Position numbers and translations under genes: made by a program. The notes below the pieces were generated by a model that was not told where the DNA came from, did no database searches, and was given only the letters and a program-made list of their open reading frames with translations. Shown piece by piece: positions 5,358 to 5,960 of a DNA stretch of 5,960 bases. Source of the DNA: an uncultured bacterium (GTDB taxonomy: Bacteria; Cyanobacteriota; Vampirovibrionia; Gastranaerophilales; Gastranaerophilaceae); assembly GCA_900555175.1 (NCBI GenBank), contig USJT01000077.1, forward strand, positions 1 to 5,960, read 5' to 3'. Position 1 is the stretch's first letter. Each line of letters begins with the position of its first letter.

Positions 5358-5960
5358 ATGGCAAACAATCAAAGATACAGAAGAAGAGAAGTAAATGGAA
5401 GAACTGAAGCTTTTATAAAACATCAAAAACAATTACGGGAAGAACGCGCATCATTTGCAAAAGTTCTTATTGGTATGACAATTGTTTTCATTGGTATTAT
5501 TTTAGGCATATTCGTACTTGCGGATAATGAAGAATTTTTAGAAGAACATTTTGGAGAAGATTCTATCATTACCCAACTTTTCCAGAAACTTAACATAAGT
5601 AACGCGAACAAAGAACATGCAGAATTTACTTTACCATTCGGGCTTAGACGACAAAATATTTTATTCTTAGGCGTTGACGTAAGCGGTAATCCAAATGATT
5701 TATGGACAGGCACAAGAACAGATACAATAATTCTTTTAAATATTGATCCAAGAACAAAATCTGTAAATGCTCTATCAATACCTAGAGACAGTAAAGTTTA
5801 TTTACCTGGGGATAACGGTGTAAACAAAATTAATGCAGCCCACGCAATAGGTGGCATTGAAATGACTAAAAAAACAATTGAAGATACATTAGGTGTACAT
5901 ATTGACAGATACATAATGGTTCACGATGCTGCTGTAAAAGAAATTGTTGACGCAATGGAC
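5358..5960 (+). CDS. LytR-CpsA-Psr (LCP) family protein, N-terminal part (3' end outside window)
   Basis: An open frame of 201 codons from ATG 5358 runs off the window with no stop. LCP proteins are membrane-anchored enzymes that transfer glycopolymers from undecaprenyl-phosphate carriers to peptidoglycan or related acceptors on the outer face of the inner membrane. The fragment has a basic cytoplasmic tail of about 32 residues (RYRRR at 6-10), one membrane helix at about 33-55, and an acidic linker. The LCP domain then begins near ILFLGVDVSG (101-110), with RTDTIILLNIDP (120-131), ALSIPRDSKVYLP (138-150), KINAAHAIGG (157-166) and the start of the next conserved block, LGVHIDRYIMV (178-188). 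D107, R120, D122, R143 and D144 match the conserved acidic and arginine positions that bind polyprenyl pyrophosphate and metal in this family. AAAAAGG at 5343-5349, overlapping the mgtE stop codon, gives a Shine-Dalgarno 8 bases before the ATG. Polymer substrate is unknown. Confidence 0.93.
   Translation, partial: MANNQRYRRREVNGRTEAFIKHQKQLREERASFAKVLIGMTIVFIGIILGIFVLADNEEFLEEHFGEDSIITQLFQKLNISNANKEHAEFTLPFGLRRQNILFLGVDVSGNPNDLWTGTRTDTIILLNIDPRTKSVNALSIPRDSKVYLPGDNGVNKINAAHAIGGIEMTKKTIEDTLGVHIDRYIMVHDAAVKEIVDAMD

Noticed and set aside
5423..5713. Minus-strand 96-codon open frame near the right edge
   Set aside because: The plus strand here encodes a clear LCP-family protein that continues to the window end; the antisense translation has no recognisable domain.

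Overview
The window is an AT-rich, gene-dense bacterial segment with every gene on the + strand. It holds seven protein-coding genes: five complete and two cut by the window edges. I see no mobile element, CRISPR array, tRNA or rRNA, and no stretch over 300 bases without a gene. Stops are TAA or TAG, Trp is encoded by TGG, and the standard code fits throughout. My best guess at the source is a gut-type Melainabacteria/Vampirovibrionia (Gastranaerophilales-like) genome. This rests on the low G+C, a NifS-type desulfurase, an LCP protein, and a secreted repeat protein built on an LE-x(2)-Φ-[YF]-G pattern that I associate with that group. The assignment is inference (about 0.5).

Layout, left to right. 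(1) 1-309 is the C-terminal third of a NifS-type cysteine desulfurase, closed by a strong hairpin at 340-373. (2) 463-1395 is a secreted protein of unknown function with six 21-residue repeats arranged as three tandem pairs, plus a hydrophobic C-terminal tail. It has a good Shine-Dalgarno. (3) 1497-2453 is an OppF/DppF-type peptide ABC transporter ATPase with no permease or binding-protein partner in view. (4) 2473-2925 is smpB (trans-translation), followed after 26 nt by (5) 2952-3944, a formyltransferase-family enzyme resembling Fmt. (6) 3977-5344 is mgtE (Mg2+ channel/transporter), followed after 13 nt by (7) 5358 to the window end, the N-terminal part of a LytR-CpsA-Psr (LCP) glycopolymer ligase, cut by the edge.

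The start regions fall into two classes. Genes 3, 4 and 6 have no Shine-Dalgarno; each has a -10-like hexamer (TAAAAT, TATAAT, TATAAT) ending exactly six bases before the ATG, so transcription should begin at or within a base or two of the start codon (leaderless mRNA). Genes 2, 5 and 7 instead have purine-rich ribosome-binding sequences 8-9 bases before the ATG, and genes 5 and 7 sit close behind a putatively leaderless gene. This suggests the transcription units [repeat protein], [ABC ATPase], [smpB - formyltransferase] and [mgtE - LCP].

The genes are mostly housekeeping: sulfur mobilisation, ribosome rescue, formyl transfer, Mg2+ homeostasis and cell-envelope polymer attachment. The repeat protein and the leaderless start architecture are the parts least explained by known families.
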